64,000 nucleotides of DNA from Enterobacter sp. C2 (GTDB lineage Bacteria; Pseudomonadota; Gammaproteobacteria; Enterobacterales; Enterobacteriaceae). The notes below the pieces were generated by a model. That model was not told the DNA's origin, did no database searches, and saw nothing but the letters and a program-made list of their open reading frames with translations. Position numbers and translations under genes: made by a program. The stretch spans positions 62,001-126,000 of the forward strand of contig NZ_CP082269.1 in NCBI RefSeq assembly GCF_019880405.1, given 5' to 3'. Below, piece by piece: positions 21,305 to 31,092 of this stretch; within the stretch, counting starts at the first letter, position 1; every line of letters starts with the position of its first letter.

Positions 21305-22714
21305 ATGATGGGTTTTAATATGATAGCTGTTCAATCTTTAGCGAACCTTTCCGCTAAAAAAGTCACCACCTCGCTTCTGCTTTTTTGTTTCTGCGTTCTG
21401 TGTTTTGTCTGGCCGATTGAGAACTCAAATCTGCCTGCCAACCGCAACCTGTTTATCTACGTTGCCCTGGCGATGACCCTGTTCCTCTATTTTAAAAAGC
21501 AGGGCATGCCGCTGGAGCATAACGTTAAAACGCGTATGCCGATTTACCTGCTTGCTGGCCTGCTGATCTTTACCTTATTGAACGGGTTGCTGGTGGCGCC
21601 GGACCTTAAGCAGATGTTTCGCAGCTGGCAGGGCCAGTACCTGCGCGCCGCGCTGATGTTTTTCATTGGCTTGCTCATCTACTCTTTTACCGCCAGCTGT
21701 TTCCGAGGCTTAAGTAAAACCCGCTTTCTCTCTCTCGTGGTGCTTTGCTCGCTGGGCGTGATATTTATTCATGTTATCCAGACTGTCTTTATGTACCTGC
21801 GTAACGGCTATATTGACTGGGGCATCACCTGGATTGTGCGTACCCGCACCGAGATGAGCTTCCAGATTAACTTTATCTGCGGCATCCTTTTTGCTGAGCT
21901 GCTTTCCCGTCTGTTCCTGCACCGCAAGTTTTTAATCTTTAAAACCAGCCTGCTGCTCTTTTTCATTGCCGTCTGCTTTGTCGCCACCGCGTTAGTGAAT
22001 ACCCGCTGGGGCACGATTGGTTTAATCGGCAGCACTATCTCTATTTGCGTCTTTATCGCCGCCAAAATGCTCAACCGCAGCAATCGCAGGAAGATGCTGT
22101 TGACCGGTGCGGCAGTCGTGCTAATGGTCGTCGCCGTAGGCTATGCCTCCTGGACCCAGGATCCGCGCTGGCAGAGCCTGAGCCAGGACGCCGTATCCGG
22201 GTGGAATCTGTCGGTGGATAATCGCTGCTATGATGGGTTTACAGGACCGACCCTGCAGGACAGCACCGGTAGGGTTTTGGATGAGTCTAATGCCTGCCGC
22301 TCAACCTTCTTCCATCAGGGCTGGAAGCTGGTGTTTGAAAATCCCTTTGGTACCGGGCCGCGTAAAGACGCCTTTTTAGTCCTGTTACAGAAGGCCTATC
22401 ATGATCCTTCTATTAAGCAGTCTAATAGCCACTATGGCGTGATCGATTTTGCGCTACAGAACGGCTTTCTGGGTCTGGCCGGCTGGTTATGCTTTGTGAT
22501 CTCGTTAATTGTGGCTGGCTGGAACGCGTTTTCTAAAAAGCTCGTTATGCCGGGTCTCTTCTTATCCTTAATGGCGGTGAGCTTCCTCTTCCGCTCCAGC
22601 GTAGATAACATGCTACGCGATCACTTCTTAGAGCAGTTTATGGCCTTTACCGGCCTGATGATCGGGCTGATTGTGACCAAAGATAAAAATAGCGTGTCGG
22701 GGAGCGCGTCATGA
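21305..22714 (+). CDS. waaL: O-antigen ligase family membrane protein (WaaL-like)
   Basis: Predicted to transfer O-antigen from undecaprenyl diphosphate to the completed core at the periplasmic face of the inner membrane. The 469 residues contain roughly ten to twelve hydrophobic segments and one large periplasmic loop (about residues 280-380). The ligase features are the arginine in VNTRWGTIGL and the histidine in SNSHYGVIDFALQNGFLGL. In E. coli waaL belongs to the hldD-waaFC operon; here it lies in the waaQ operon. Start choice is uncertain between ATG codons at 21305, 21308 and 21320, none with a strong ribosome site. The stop overlaps the next start (ATGA). A Wzy-like polymerase is a less likely alternative. 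Confidence 0.78.
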   Translation: MMGFNMIAVQSLANLSAKKVTTSLLLFCFCVLCFVWPIENSNLPANRNLFIYVALAMTLFLYFKKQGMPLEHNVKTRMPIYLLAGLLIFTLLNGLLVAPDLKQMFRSWQGQYLRAALMFFIGLLIYSFTASCFRGLSKTRFLSLVVLCSLGVIFIHVIQTVFMYLRNGYIDWGITWIVRTRTEMSFQINFICGILFAELLSRLFLHRKFLIFKTSLLLFFIAVCFVATALVNTRWGTIGLIGSTISICVFIAAKMLNRSNRRKMLLTGAAVVLMVVAVGYASWTQDPRWQSLSQDAVSGWNLSVDNRCYDGFTGPTLQDSTGRVLDESNACRSTFFHQGWKLVFENPFGTGPRKDAFLVLLQKAYHDPSIKQSNSHYGVIDFALQNGFLGLAGWLCFVISLIVAGWNAFSKKLVMPGLFLSLMAVSFLFRSSVDNMLRDHFLEQFMAFTGLMIGLIVTKDKNSVSGSAS

Positions 22715-23721
22715 AGGTTTTGATTATTCGTCGCGATAATATTGGCGACCTGATTCTGACTACGCCGCTGATTGCAACCATAGCCCGCGAAACGGGAACC
22801 CAGGTCGATCTGCTGGTCAATACCTACAATAAGCCAGTGCTGGATAATAATCCGCACGTCGGCAAGGTGTTTCTCTATAGCAAGCTGCACCACCGTAGCA
22901 AAGGGACGTCGGCGTTAAGCGTTCTGTGGCAGCGGTTAAAAACCATTATCGATCTGCGCCGCGCGCGCTATGACGTGGCAATCGTTGCCAAAGAGCGCTG
23001 GGACAAGCGTCCGCTGCAGTGGGCAAAGTTGGCGGGAGCGAAAAAAATCATCGCTATCGGTAATGACTGCCCGCCTGAAGTAACCGATGCGCTGCCGGAA
23101 TCAACTCAGAATGAGCACCTGGTGAAGCTGCTGGCGCGGCTGGCCGAGCCGCTGGGCATCACCGCCGAGCCGGGCCCGCTGGAGCTGTACGTGCGGCCTG
23201 AAGAGACGGCGGCCATCAAGCAGAAAATTCGGCTTCCCGATGACGGCCTGCCGGTCTACGGATTACAGATCAGCTCCCGTCGGCCCGAGCAGCGCTGGCC
23301 GGTAGAGAACTTTGTCGCCCTGGCGCAGCGGCTTTCCGCGCAACAGCCGTGTCATATCCTGCTCTTCTGGTCGCCGGGCAGCGCAGATAACAAACTGCAT
23401 CCGGGCGATGATGAGAAGGCACGCTATATCATCGATAACTGCCAGGACGTCTCGTTAATTCCCGTGGTTACGGAAAACATCCGTGAGCTAATGGCGGGTA
23501 TGTCGCTGTGCAATCAGATTGTTACCAGCGACGGCGGCGCGCTGCATATTGCCGCAGGGGTACATAAACCGATTGTTGCCCTGTTTGGTAATAAAGCGGC
23601 CTGGCTCTGGACGCCGTGGGCTGTACCGCATGAACTGCTACAGGGTGAGGGCTATGATGTCCGCAACATCCCGGTTGATGAAGTGTATAATGCCTTCATT
23701 CGTCTGCAGGAACAGCGTTAA
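22711..23721 (+). CDS. GT9 family LPS core glycosyltransferase (first of two)
   Basis: A 336-residue heptosyltransferase-type enzyme. The N-terminus reads MKVLIIRRDNIGDLILTTPL with the GT9 GD motif, and the C-terminal donor site reads IVTSDGGALHIAAGVHKPIV, then ALFGNKAAWLW. GT9 enzymes usually transfer heptose or N-acetylglucosamine, so this should add such a sugar to the outer core, but the exact linkage cannot be read from the sequence. It is not waaC, waaF or waaQ, each of which is present separately. It is translationally coupled to the waaL-like gene. Confidence 0.8.
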   Translation: MKVLIIRRDNIGDLILTTPLIATIARETGTQVDLLVNTYNKPVLDNNPHVGKVFLYSKLHHRSKGTSALSVLWQRLKTIIDLRRARYDVAIVAKERWDKRPLQWAKLAGAKKIIAIGNDCPPEVTDALPESTQNEHLVKLLARLAEPLGITAEPGPLELYVRPEETAAIKQKIRLPDDGLPVYGLQISSRRPEQRWPVENFVALAQRLSAQQPCHILLFWSPGSADNKLHPGDDEKARYIIDNCQDVSLIPVVTENIRELMAGMSLCNQIVTSDGGALHIAAGVHKPIVALFGNKAAWLWTPWAVPHELLQGEGYDVRNIPVDEVYNAFIRLQEQR

Positions 23722-23739
23722 TAAGACAGGTTTCACTGA

Positions 23740-24846
23740 ATGATTCGAGCACTGAGAAAGAAGATACAGCTAATTCTGGTTAACCTGTTTTTGCGGCTGT
23801 ATACGGGAAAGAACGGCCTGGCCTCTACCCAGGCGGAATTCGCCCAGGAAGATAAGCGCAATATCAAAAATATTGTTATCTACTCCTCGACGGCGCTGGG
23901 TGATTTCATGATGAACTCCCCGGCGATCCACGCCATTCGCCGGGAGTACCCTGATGCGCATATTACCCTTATCTGCCATAAAAAAATGGTGCAGTTTCTT
24001 TCGGCGGGTAAAGATTGGGATAGCCTCATTGCCTGGGATAACAAGCTGACCACGGTCTCCGCGCTGGTAGACAACATCAAACAGCAGGGCCGCCCGGATG
24101 CGGCAATTATTCTGCACTCCCATACGCCGTATGATTTTCTCAGCGCCCTCCGCGCCGGGGCAAAATATGTCTTTATCGATAACGATAAGCAGGCTATTCC
24201 CCTGGTCAGCAAATGGGCCACCAGCCGCCTGAAGAATTTTGTCGGTCATACTATTCAGCGCAAGCTGGAGCTGATTGCTCCCTTCCTTAGCCATGAGCCT
24301 TCCCGGGCTATGCGCCTGCCCGCAGAGGTGGTGGTAGATGAAGCGACCCGCGATCCGGCGGTGAAGTATGTTGGCTTCCAGATGGGGGCGTCGAGCCTGC
24401 GTAAATGCTGGTCGACAGAGAATTTTGCCCGCCTCGCGACCCAGATGATTAACGACGACGACGCGGTAAAAATTGTGCTGATTGGCGCACCAAACGAAGT
24501 CGCGCTGCAGGATAAGTTCCTGCAGCAGCTCGATGCCCGCTATCACGATCGCGTTCTGCCCCTGATTGGCAAAACCACTATTCCCGGCCTGCTGCAGGAG
24601 ATCAAGAAGATGAGCCTGCTGGTGACGTCCGATACCGGGCCTCTGCACCTGGCCGTGGCGATGCAGGTCCCGACCGTCAGCATGTTCGTGGTGACCTCGC
24701 CTATGCTCTATGGTCCCTACCAGGATCCAGAGCTACATTCGGTTATCTATAAAGCCTTTACCACATTTGATGAACAACATTACGCCTCCGCATTAGATAA
24801 AATCAGCCTTAACGAAGTGTATGCGCGGGTGAAAACGTTTCTCTAG
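23740..24846 (+). CDS. GT9 family LPS core glycosyltransferase (second of two)
   Basis: A 368-residue GT9 enzyme with a 40-residue N-terminal extension before the usual first strand (NIVIYSSTALGDFMMNSPAI). The donor site is LVTSDTGPLHLAVAMQVPTV, and a K-W pair (RKCWSTENFARLA) matches the phosphate-binding region of heptosyltransferases. The sugar and acceptor are not known. With its neighbour it takes the place held by the GT8 and GT4 outer-core enzymes in E. coli. Confidence 0.8.
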   Translation: MIRALRKKIQLILVNLFLRLYTGKNGLASTQAEFAQEDKRNIKNIVIYSSTALGDFMMNSPAIHAIRREYPDAHITLICHKKMVQFLSAGKDWDSLIAWDNKLTTVSALVDNIKQQGRPDAAIILHSHTPYDFLSALRAGAKYVFIDNDKQAIPLVSKWATSRLKNFVGHTIQRKLELIAPFLSHEPSRAMRLPAEVVVDEATRDPAVKYVGFQMGASSLRKCWSTENFARLATQMINDDDAVKIVLIGAPNEVALQDKFLQQLDARYHDRVLPLIGKTTIPGLLQEIKKMSLLVTSDTGPLHLAVAMQVPTVSMFVVTSPMLYGPYQDPELHSVIYKAFTTFDEQHYASALDKISLNEVYARVKTFL

Positions 24847-24875
24847 CTTCTGCCGCCGGTATAAGGAAAACAATA

Positions 24876-25571
24876 ATGAGCGTGGCGTTTAGCCGTAAAC
24901 AGGGTTTTGAGATCTATCAGCGCGTCAACGATGATGATTTCACCGCCCTGCTTACGCAGTATAAAAATAACCAAATTCCGGTACACAAACTGGCCAGCGG
25001 CAGTGCCGCCAGGTCGGTGGCAATCATCGCCTCTGCGAAGCGTAAATATATTCTGAAAGAGGATCGCGAGCGGGATAAGCGGCTTGAGAAGAAGATCGCC
25101 AACTTTATATTTGGCCCGTTCCAGTCGCGCCTAATCAGGCTGATGGACCGCGCCGTTAACGAAGGCTGCCATGTTTTCCAGGAGCTTTACTTCGTTGCCG
25201 AAAAGAACCGTTTTCGCACCACGCAGGATGTGTACGCCTTCTATGAGTACATTGAAGGCACGCCCCTGACCGAGGTAGATAATCCCGAGCAGTTCATTCC
25301 GCAAATCATCGAATGCATTCTCGAGCTGCACCGTCACGGGCTGGCCTCAAACGATATCCACTTCGGCAACTTTATCCTGACGCCTGAAGGCACTCTGCGT
25401 ATTATCGATATCTCCTGCAAGGCAAGCGTGAAGGTGTGTCAGGCAAACGATCTGCTGACGCTGCGCAGGAAATTCGGCGTGGAAATTCAAAGCAGCAGCG
25501 GGGTGTATAAAATCATCCGTGCTAAAGAGGCCCTGCGGCGGAAAATCCGCGCGCTCAAGCATAAAAAATAA
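24876..25571 (+). CDS. waaY: LPS core heptose II kinase (WaaY)
   Basis: Phosphorylates Hep II after WaaP and WaaQ have acted. The 231 residues are the normal length. The kinase-like core shows KYILKEDRERDKRLEKKI near residue 60, the catalytic HGLASNDIHFGNFIL and the metal-binding RIIDISC. It is the last gene of the waaQ operon, ending inside a terminator shared with waaC. Confidence 0.9.
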   Translation: MSVAFSRKQGFEIYQRVNDDDFTALLTQYKNNQIPVHKLASGSAARSVAIIASAKRKYILKEDRERDKRLEKKIANFIFGPFQSRLIRLMDRAVNEGCHVFQELYFVAEKNRFRTTQDVYAFYEYIEGTPLTEVDNPEQFIPQIIECILELHRHGLASNDIHFGNFILTPEGTLRIIDISCKASVKVCQANDLLTLRRKFGVEIQSSSGVYKIIRAKEALRRKIRALKHKK

Positions 25572-25590
25572 CGCCCTGTCAGGGCGTTAT
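25568..25590. terminator. bidirectional terminator between waaY and waaC
   Basis: ATAACGCCCT and AGGGCGTTAT form a 10-bp stem with a 3-base loop. T-rich tails follow on both strands. The stem contains the stop codons of both convergent genes, so one hairpin ends both LPS operons. Confidence 0.88.
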
Positions 25591-26532
25591 AGTTTTAAAC
25601 ACTGTTTCCGCCGTCAGCTGCTGCAGATCGCCATGGGGCGATCGCACCGCCAGCTGATTTTTGCCGTAGCCGCCAATCAGCCCCGGATCGGTCGGACCGT
25701 AAAGCGTAAAATTGGGCCGGTCGAGAGCGGCGGCCATATGGCTCAGTCCGGTATCCACCGACACCACCATCCTGGCACCCGCCAGTTCGCGAGCCACCTT
25801 CTCCAGGCTCAGGCGCGGCAGGACTTCTACGTAATCAAACCCCTCCGCCAGACGTCTGGCACGCGCTTCTTCATGCGGTGCCCCCCACGGAAGTTTAATC
25901 TTTAACCCCGACGCCGCCATCAGCGCCAGCAGATCCCGCCAGCGGGCTTCCGGCCAGTGCTTATCATCCCGCGTGGTAGCGTGCAGAAACACGGCGTAAG
26001 GCTCACCCGCAGCGCTATCTTCGACAAAATGCCGGGCAATGGCGTAGTCGCCCTGGGTCTGCGGCTTGCTGTAGCTCAGGCTTTTTGCAAACAGCTCCCG
26101 GGTGCGCTCCACGGCGTGCTGCTGCCTGGCAATGTGATGGCGGCGGTTATAGAACAAGCTGGCCAGCGGCTCGCGAGCGCTTTGCCAGTCCATACCGTGC
26201 TTCAGGCCGTGCGCCAGCCGGGTAACCAGCGCCGCGCTTTTCACCAGCCCCTGGGCATCGATCACTGCGTCATAGTGCACCGCGCGCAGGGTTTCACGAA
26301 ACGCCCGGCGTTCGGCTTTCACCGGATCGGAGAACCAGGCTTTACGCCAGCGGCGCAGGGCCACCGGGATGACGCGATCCACCGCCTCATGCCAGGAGGG
26401 GATCTGAGCAAACCCCTCCTCAACGACCCAGTCAAAGCGGATCCCGGCAATCGCCTGCATGGCGTCCGTCAGGGCGGGCAGGGTATGCAAGACGTCACCC
26501 ATCGATGAGGTTTTAACGATCAGTACCCGCAT
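25579..26532 (-). CDS. waaC: LPS heptosyltransferase I (WaaC)
   Basis: Adds the first L-glycero-D-manno-heptose to Kdo. The 317-residue GT9 enzyme begins MRVLIVKTSSMGDVLHTLPA with the catalytic Asp13, and has the donor site SVDTGLSHMAAALDRPN, then LYGPTDP. It follows waaF by 3 bases in the hldD-waaF-waaC operon, which ends here without waaL. Confidence 0.96.
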   Translation of the reverse strand: MRVLIVKTSSMGDVLHTLPALTDAMQAIAGIRFDWVVEEGFAQIPSWHEAVDRVIPVALRRWRKAWFSDPVKAERRAFRETLRAVHYDAVIDAQGLVKSAALVTRLAHGLKHGMDWQSAREPLASLFYNRRHHIARQQHAVERTRELFAKSLSYSKPQTQGDYAIARHFVEDSAAGEPYAVFLHATTRDDKHWPEARWRDLLALMAASGLKIKLPWGAPHEEARARRLAEGFDYVEVLPRLSLEKVARELAGARMVVSVDTGLSHMAAALDRPNFTLYGPTDPGLIGGYGKNQLAVRSPHGDLQQLTAETVFKTITP

Positions 26533-26535
26533 CCG

Positions 26536-27582
26536 TTAGCCTTCTTCATCCAGCAGGAGGCCGTTGAGCGTCTCCAGCACCTGCTCAGGCTGAATATCGA
26601 TCAGGCTCTGATGGTAGCCCTCTGCGGCATCGCCTTTACGTACCTTGTGGTAGCCGGTAATAAGACGGATCACCCGCGCCTTATGCGACAGCGGCGGGGT
26701 AAAGTCCGGGCTGCTGGGACCGTACAGCGCCACCAGTGGGCGGTTAAGCGCGGCGGCAACGTGCATCAGGCCAGAGTCGTTGGTGACTACGGCCCGGCAG
26801 GCCGCCAGTAAAATCACCGCCTGCTCAAGTTGGGTCTCACCGGCCAGGTTACGGCACCATGCCTGCTGCTCAAGGCTCAGCATGGTCAGGATCTCGTTCC
26901 CGGCTTCGTGATCTTTTGCGGAACCAAACAGCACCACCTGGTAGCCTTCGTCGATCAGCTGCTTCGCCAGCTCGGCGTAGTGGTAGTGCGGCCAGCGCTT
27001 CGCCGGGCCAAACTCCGCGCCGGGGCAGAAGCCGATGAGGGGGCGATCGCTCAAGATGCCGAAGGTGTTACAGGTGCGACGCTGCTCGCTCTCGTCCACC
27101 TGCAGCTGCGGCCAGAGCAGCGGCTGAGGCAGATCTTTTGCTGACTCCATCACGCCTTTATCGTAGGCCAGCGCCACGTAGCGCTCGACCATTAGCGGCC
27201 AGGCCTGCTTATCCAGTACGCGGGCATCGTTAAGCACGCCGTAGCGCATCTCGCCGCGCCAGCCAGTGCGCACGGGGATGTTGGCAAAGAAAGGCACTAA
27301 GGCAGATTTATAAGAGTTAGGCAGCACATAAGCGCGATCGTAGCGGCGCTCGCGCAGGCTCACGCCAAGACGGCGACGTGCGCCAAGCTCCAGCGCCCCA
27401 TGCCCAAGCGGCATAGGGATCGCTTCATTCACTTCCGGCATCCGCGACAGCAGCGGACGACACCATGCAGGGGCCATCACGTCGATAATCGCCTGGGGAT
27501 AGCGCGCTTTTAGGGTGCGATAGAGACTTTGCGACATCATCATGTCGCCCACCCAGGATGGACCCACTACAAGTATCTTCAT
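26536..27582 (-). CDS. waaF: LPS heptosyltransferase II (WaaF)
   Basis: Adds the second heptose of the inner core. It has 348 residues, the same as E. coli, starting MKILVVGPSWVGDMMMSQSL with Asp13, and a donor site TNDSGLMHVAAALNRPLVAL. It lies 2 bases after hldD and 3 before waaC, so the three are one operon. Confidence 0.97.
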   Translation of the reverse strand: MKILVVGPSWVGDMMMSQSLYRTLKARYPQAIIDVMAPAWCRPLLSRMPEVNEAIPMPLGHGALELGARRRLGVSLRERRYDRAYVLPNSYKSALVPFFANIPVRTGWRGEMRYGVLNDARVLDKQAWPLMVERYVALAYDKGVMESAKDLPQPLLWPQLQVDESEQRRTCNTFGILSDRPLIGFCPGAEFGPAKRWPHYHYAELAKQLIDEGYQVVLFGSAKDHEAGNEILTMLSLEQQAWCRNLAGETQLEQAVILLAACRAVVTNDSGLMHVAAALNRPLVALYGPSSPDFTPPLSHKARVIRLITGYHKVRKGDAAEGYHQSLIDIQPEQVLETLNGLLLDEEG

Positions 27583-27584
27583 GA

Positions 27585-28517
27585 TTATGCGTCGCGGTTC
27601 AGCCAGGCCATATACTCCGCTACGCCTTCGGCAACGGTTTTAAACGGCTTGTCGTAACCTGCTGCACGCAGATTGGTCAGGTCCGCCTGGGTAAACGCCT
27701 GGTAGCGGCCTTTCAGCTTCTCCGGGAATGGGATGTATTCGATCTCACCCTTCTTATGGAATGCCAGCGCGGCGTCGGCCACGGCCTGGAAGGACTCTGC
27801 GCGGCCGGTGCCGAGGTTATAGATACCAGAGACGCGGTTTTCCCAGAACCAGAGGTTTACCGCCGCCACGTCGCCCACGTAGACGAAGTCGCGCTTGAAG
27901 CCGTCGCTACCTTCAAACAGCTTCGGCGTTTCGCCGTTGTTCAGCTGGGTGTTGAGGTGGAAAGCGACGCTGGCCATGCTGCCTTTGTGGCCTTCACGCG
28001 GACCGTAGACGTTGAAGTAGCGGAAGCCGACGATCGGCGAGTTTGCTTCTGGCAGGATCTGGCGCACGTACTCATCAAACAAGAACTTGGAGTAGCCGTA
28101 GACGTTCAGCGGCTGCTCATACTCGCGGGATTCAATAAAGTCGCTGGTGCGTCCGCCGTAGGTGGCCGCAGAGGAGGCGTACAGGAACGGAATATCGCGC
28201 TCCAGGCAGTAGTGCAGCAGCTCTTTGGAGTACTGATAGTTGTTATCCATCATGTACTTGCCGTCCCACTCGGTGGTGGAGGAGCATGCGCCTTCGTGGA
28301 AGATGGCTTCGATATCGCCGAACTCTTCGCCCGCCATAATCTGGATGAGGAAATCCTCTTTATCCATATAGTCAGCGATGTTCAGATCGGCCAGGTTAAC
28401 GAACTTGGTGCCGTCTTTCAGGTTATCGACCACCAGAATATCAGTGATGCCTTTGTCATTGAGCGCTTTGACAATGTTGCTGCCGATAAAGCCTGCGCCG
28501 CCGGTAACGATAATCAT
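27585..28517 (-). CDS. hldD: ADP-L-glycero-D-manno-heptose-6-epimerase
   Basis: Makes the heptose donor used by WaaC, WaaF and WaaQ. The start [16 protein letters not shown] gives the family length of 310 residues; an upstream extension of 51 codons is not conserved. The Rossmann GGAGFIG, the catalytic YGYSK and the substrate loop [11 protein letters not shown] are present. It is first in its operon and divergent from kbl. In E. coli a heat-shock promoter has been described for this gene; no such promoter was identified here. Confidence 0.97.
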   Translation of the reverse strand: MIIVTGGAGFIGSNIVKALNDKGITDILVVDNLKDGTKFVNLADLNIADYMDKEDFLIQIMAGEEFGDIEAIFHEGACSSTTEWDGKYMMDNNYQYSKELLHYCLERDIPFLYASSAATYGGRTSDFIESREYEQPLNVYGYSKFLFDEYVRQILPEANSPIVGFRYFNVYGPREGHKGSMASVAFHLNTQLNNGETPKLFEGSDGFKRDFVYVGDVAAVNLWFWENRVSGIYNLGTGRAESFQAVADAALAFHKKGEIEYIPFPEKLKGRYQAFTQADLTNLRAAGYDKPFKTVAEGVAEYMAWLNRDA

Positions 28518-28543
28518 AACTGTAACCTTTAAATGTGGATGCA

Positions 28544-28558
28544 CTGAGACAATCTCAG
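28544..28558. repeat. 15-base palindrome upstream of hldD
   Basis: CTGAGA, CAA, TCTCAG lies 26 bases in front of the hldD start in the kbl-hldD divergent region. It could be an operator or a 5' leader hairpin. No regulator can be named from the sequence. Confidence 0.4.
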
Positions 28559-28732
28559 GCATGAATACCTTTATCATACCATCACATTGCCGACCCTTCA
28601 GCCCTTCGCCGCGATCCCAGCGGGCCGTACGTGATTTGTGCTGCAAAAACGATAACCGGTGCGGCATCATCTCGTATCAGCGTAATGCTTTCGGTAAGAT
28701 GTGCTGAAATTTGCCCAGTCTGGAGAATTGCA

Positions 28733-29929
28733 ATGCGTGGGGATTTTTACCAACGGTTGAACAGCGACCTTGAAACCGCCCGGGCGGAAGGGTTGTTTAA
28801 AGAAGAACGCATTATCACCTCGGCCCAGCAGGCCGATATCACCGTTGCCGACGGCAGCCAGGTGATCAACTTCTGCGCCAACAACTACCTCGGTCTGGCG
28901 AACCATCCGGATCTCATCAGCGCGGCGAAGGCCGGAATGGACAGCCACGGCTTCGGCATGGCCTCCGTGCGTTTCATCTGCGGCACCCAGGACAGCCATA
29001 AAGTCCTTGAGCAGAAGCTGGCCGGCTTCCTCGGCATGGAAGACGCCATTCTTTACTCCTCCTGCTTCGACGCCAACGGCGGCCTGTTTGAAACGCTGCT
29101 GGGGGCGGAAGACGCGATTATCTCTGATGCCCTGAACCACGCGTCTATCATCGACGGGGTACGCCTCTGCAAAGCCAAACGCTATCGCTACGCCAATAAC
29201 GATATGCAGGAGCTGGAGGCGCGTCTGCAGGAGGCGCGTGACGCGGGCGCGCGTCAGGTACTGATTGCCACCGACGGCGTCTTCTCTATGGACGGCGTGA
29301 TTGCCAACCTGAAGGGCGTCTGCGACCTGGCAGACAAATATGAGGCGCTGGTGATGGTCGACGACTCTCACGCGGTGGGCTTTGTTGGCGAAAACGGCCG
29401 GGGTTCACACGAGTATTGTGACGTAATGGGCCGGGTGGACATCATCACCGGCACGCTGGGCAAGGCGCTTGGCGGCGCATCCGGCGGCTATACCGCAGCC
29501 CGTAAAGAGGTGGTGGAGTGGCTGCGTCAGCGCTCGCGTCCGTACCTGTTCTCTAACTCGCTGGCGCCGGCGATTGTTGCCGCCTCCATCAAAGTCCTGG
29601 AGATGGTGGAGTCCGGCGCGGCGCTGCGTGACCGCCTGTGGTCAAATGCCAGCCTGTTCCGCGAGAAGATGACCGCGGCGGGCTTTACCCTGGCCGGAGC
29701 CGATCACGCCATTATTCCAGTCATGCTGGGCGATGCGGTCGTGGCGCAGAACTTTGCCCGCGAGCTGCAGAAAGAGGGGATCTACGTGACCGGCTTCTTC
29801 TTCCCGGTGGTGCCGAAAGGCCAGGCGCGCATTCGCACCCAGATGTCGGCGGCCCACTCCCCTGAACAGATTGAACGTGCGGTGGAGGCCTTCACCCGCA
29901 TTGGTAAACAACTTGGCGTGATTGCCTGA
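28733..29929 (+). CDS. kbl: glycine C-acetyltransferase (2-amino-3-ketobutyrate CoA ligase)
   Basis: Second step of threonine breakdown: splits 2-amino-3-oxobutyrate with CoA into glycine and acetyl-CoA. The start [17 protein letters not shown], behind TGGAG, gives 398 residues, the family length. The PLP lysine is in [13 protein letters not shown], with [11 protein letters not shown] before it. It is followed 9 bases later by tdh. The E. coli kbl-tdh operon is under Lrp control. Confidence 0.97.
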   Translation: MRGDFYQRLNSDLETARAEGLFKEERIITSAQQADITVADGSQVINFCANNYLGLANHPDLISAAKAGMDSHGFGMASVRFICGTQDSHKVLEQKLAGFLGMEDAILYSSCFDANGGLFETLLGAEDAIISDALNHASIIDGVRLCKAKRYRYANNDMQELEARLQEARDAGARQVLIATDGVFSMDGVIANLKGVCDLADKYEALVMVDDSHAVGFVGENGRGSHEYCDVMGRVDIITGTLGKALGGASGGYTAARKEVVEWLRQRSRPYLFSNSLAPAIVAASIKVLEMVESGAALRDRLWSNASLFREKMTAAGFTLAGADHAIIPVMLGDAVVAQNFARELQKEGIYVTGFFFPVVPKGQARIRTQMSAAHSPEQIERAVEAFTRIGKQLGVIA

Positions 29930-29938
29930 GGACGAAAG

Positions 29939-30964
29939 ATGAAAGCGTTATCCAAGCTGAAACCGCAGGAAGGGATCTGGATGACCGACGTGCCAGAGCC
30001 AGAGGTGGGCCATAACGATCTGCTGATCAAGATCCGCAAAAGCGCGATCTGCGGCACGGACGTGCACATCTATAACTGGGACGAGTGGTCACAAAAAACC
30101 ATTCCGGTACCGATGGTCGTCGGCCATGAGTACGTTGGGGAAGTGGTCGGGATTGGCCAGGAGGTCAAAGGCTTTAAGATCGGCGACCGCGTCTCCGGCG
30201 AAGGGCACATTACCTGCGGGCACTGCCGTAACTGCCGCGGCGGCCGGACCCATCTCTGCCGTAACACCGTTGGCGTCGGCGTGAACCGCCCCGGCTCTTT
30301 TGCCGAGTATCTGGTTATTCCGGCCTTCAACGCCTTTAAAATTCCAGACAATATCTCTGACGAGCTGGCTGCGATTTTCGACCCGTTCGGCAACGCCGTG
30401 CATACCGCGCTCTCCTTCGATCTGGTGGGTGAGGACGTGCTGGTCTCCGGTGCGGGTCCTATCGGTATCATGGCGGCGGCGGTGGCGAAGCACGTTGGCG
30501 CACGCCACGTGGTGATCACCGATGTCAACGAGTACCGTTTGGATCTGGCGCGCAAAATGGGCGTTACCCGAGCGGTTAATGTGGCAACCGAGAGCCTGGA
30601 TGATGTCATGGCCGAGCTGGGCATGACCGAAGGGTTTGACGTAGGGCTTGAGATGTCCGGCGCACCGCCAGCGTTCCGCACCATGCTTGATACCATGAAC
30701 CACGGCGGCCGCATTGCGCTGCTGGGCATTCCGCCGTCAGAGATGTCTATCGACTGGAACAAGGTTATCTTCAAGGGCCTGTTTATCAAGGGTATCTATG
30801 GCCGCGAGATGTTTGAAACCTGGTACAAGATGGCAGCGCTGATCCAGTCCGGCCTGGACCTCACGCCGATCATTACCCACCGTTTCGGCATTGATGAGTT
30901 CCAGCAGGGCTTTGACGCCATGCGCTCCGGCCAGTCCGGAAAGGTGATCCTGAGCTGGAATTAA
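29939..30964 (+). CDS. tdh: L-threonine 3-dehydrogenase
   Basis: Oxidises threonine to 2-amino-3-oxobutyrate with NAD+. A 341-residue zinc-dependent medium-chain dehydrogenase. The catalytic-zinc region is CGTDVHIY, then GHEYVGEV. The structural zinc cysteines lie in [15 protein letters not shown], and the NAD site is [19 protein letters not shown]. It completes the kbl-tdh pair and ends at a strong terminator. Confidence 0.98.
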   Translation: MKALSKLKPQEGIWMTDVPEPEVGHNDLLIKIRKSAICGTDVHIYNWDEWSQKTIPVPMVVGHEYVGEVVGIGQEVKGFKIGDRVSGEGHITCGHCRNCRGGRTHLCRNTVGVGVNRPGSFAEYLVIPAFNAFKIPDNISDELAAIFDPFGNAVHTALSFDLVGEDVLVSGAGPIGIMAAAVAKHVGARHVVITDVNEYRLDLARKMGVTRAVNVATESLDDVMAELGMTEGFDVGLEMSGAPPAFRTMLDTMNHGGRIALLGIPPSEMSIDWNKVIFKGLFIKGIYGREMFETWYKMAALIQSGLDLTPIITHRFGIDEFQQGFDAMRSGQSGKVILSWN

Positions 30965-30984
30965 TCTTCCGCCAGCGTTAACTC

Positions 30985-31013
30985 AGACCAGGCCCCAAAA
31001 GCCTGGTCTTTTT
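30985..31013 (+). terminator. intrinsic terminator of kbl-tdh
   Basis: AGACCAGGC and GCCTGGTCT form a 9-bp stem with a 7-base loop and a T-rich tail, 20 bases after the tdh stop. Confidence 0.9.
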
Positions 31014-31092
31014 ATTTGTACAGCTTTTAACCTTATCTTAATATTCGGCTGGTAAAAGGGAGGGATATTCTAAGAGATGGAATGATTATCCC

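Noticed and set aside
31021-31092. Pho box upstream of waaH
   Set aside because: CTTTTAA and CTTAATA repeats are present, but spaced 13 bases apart rather than the 11-base period of a Pho box.
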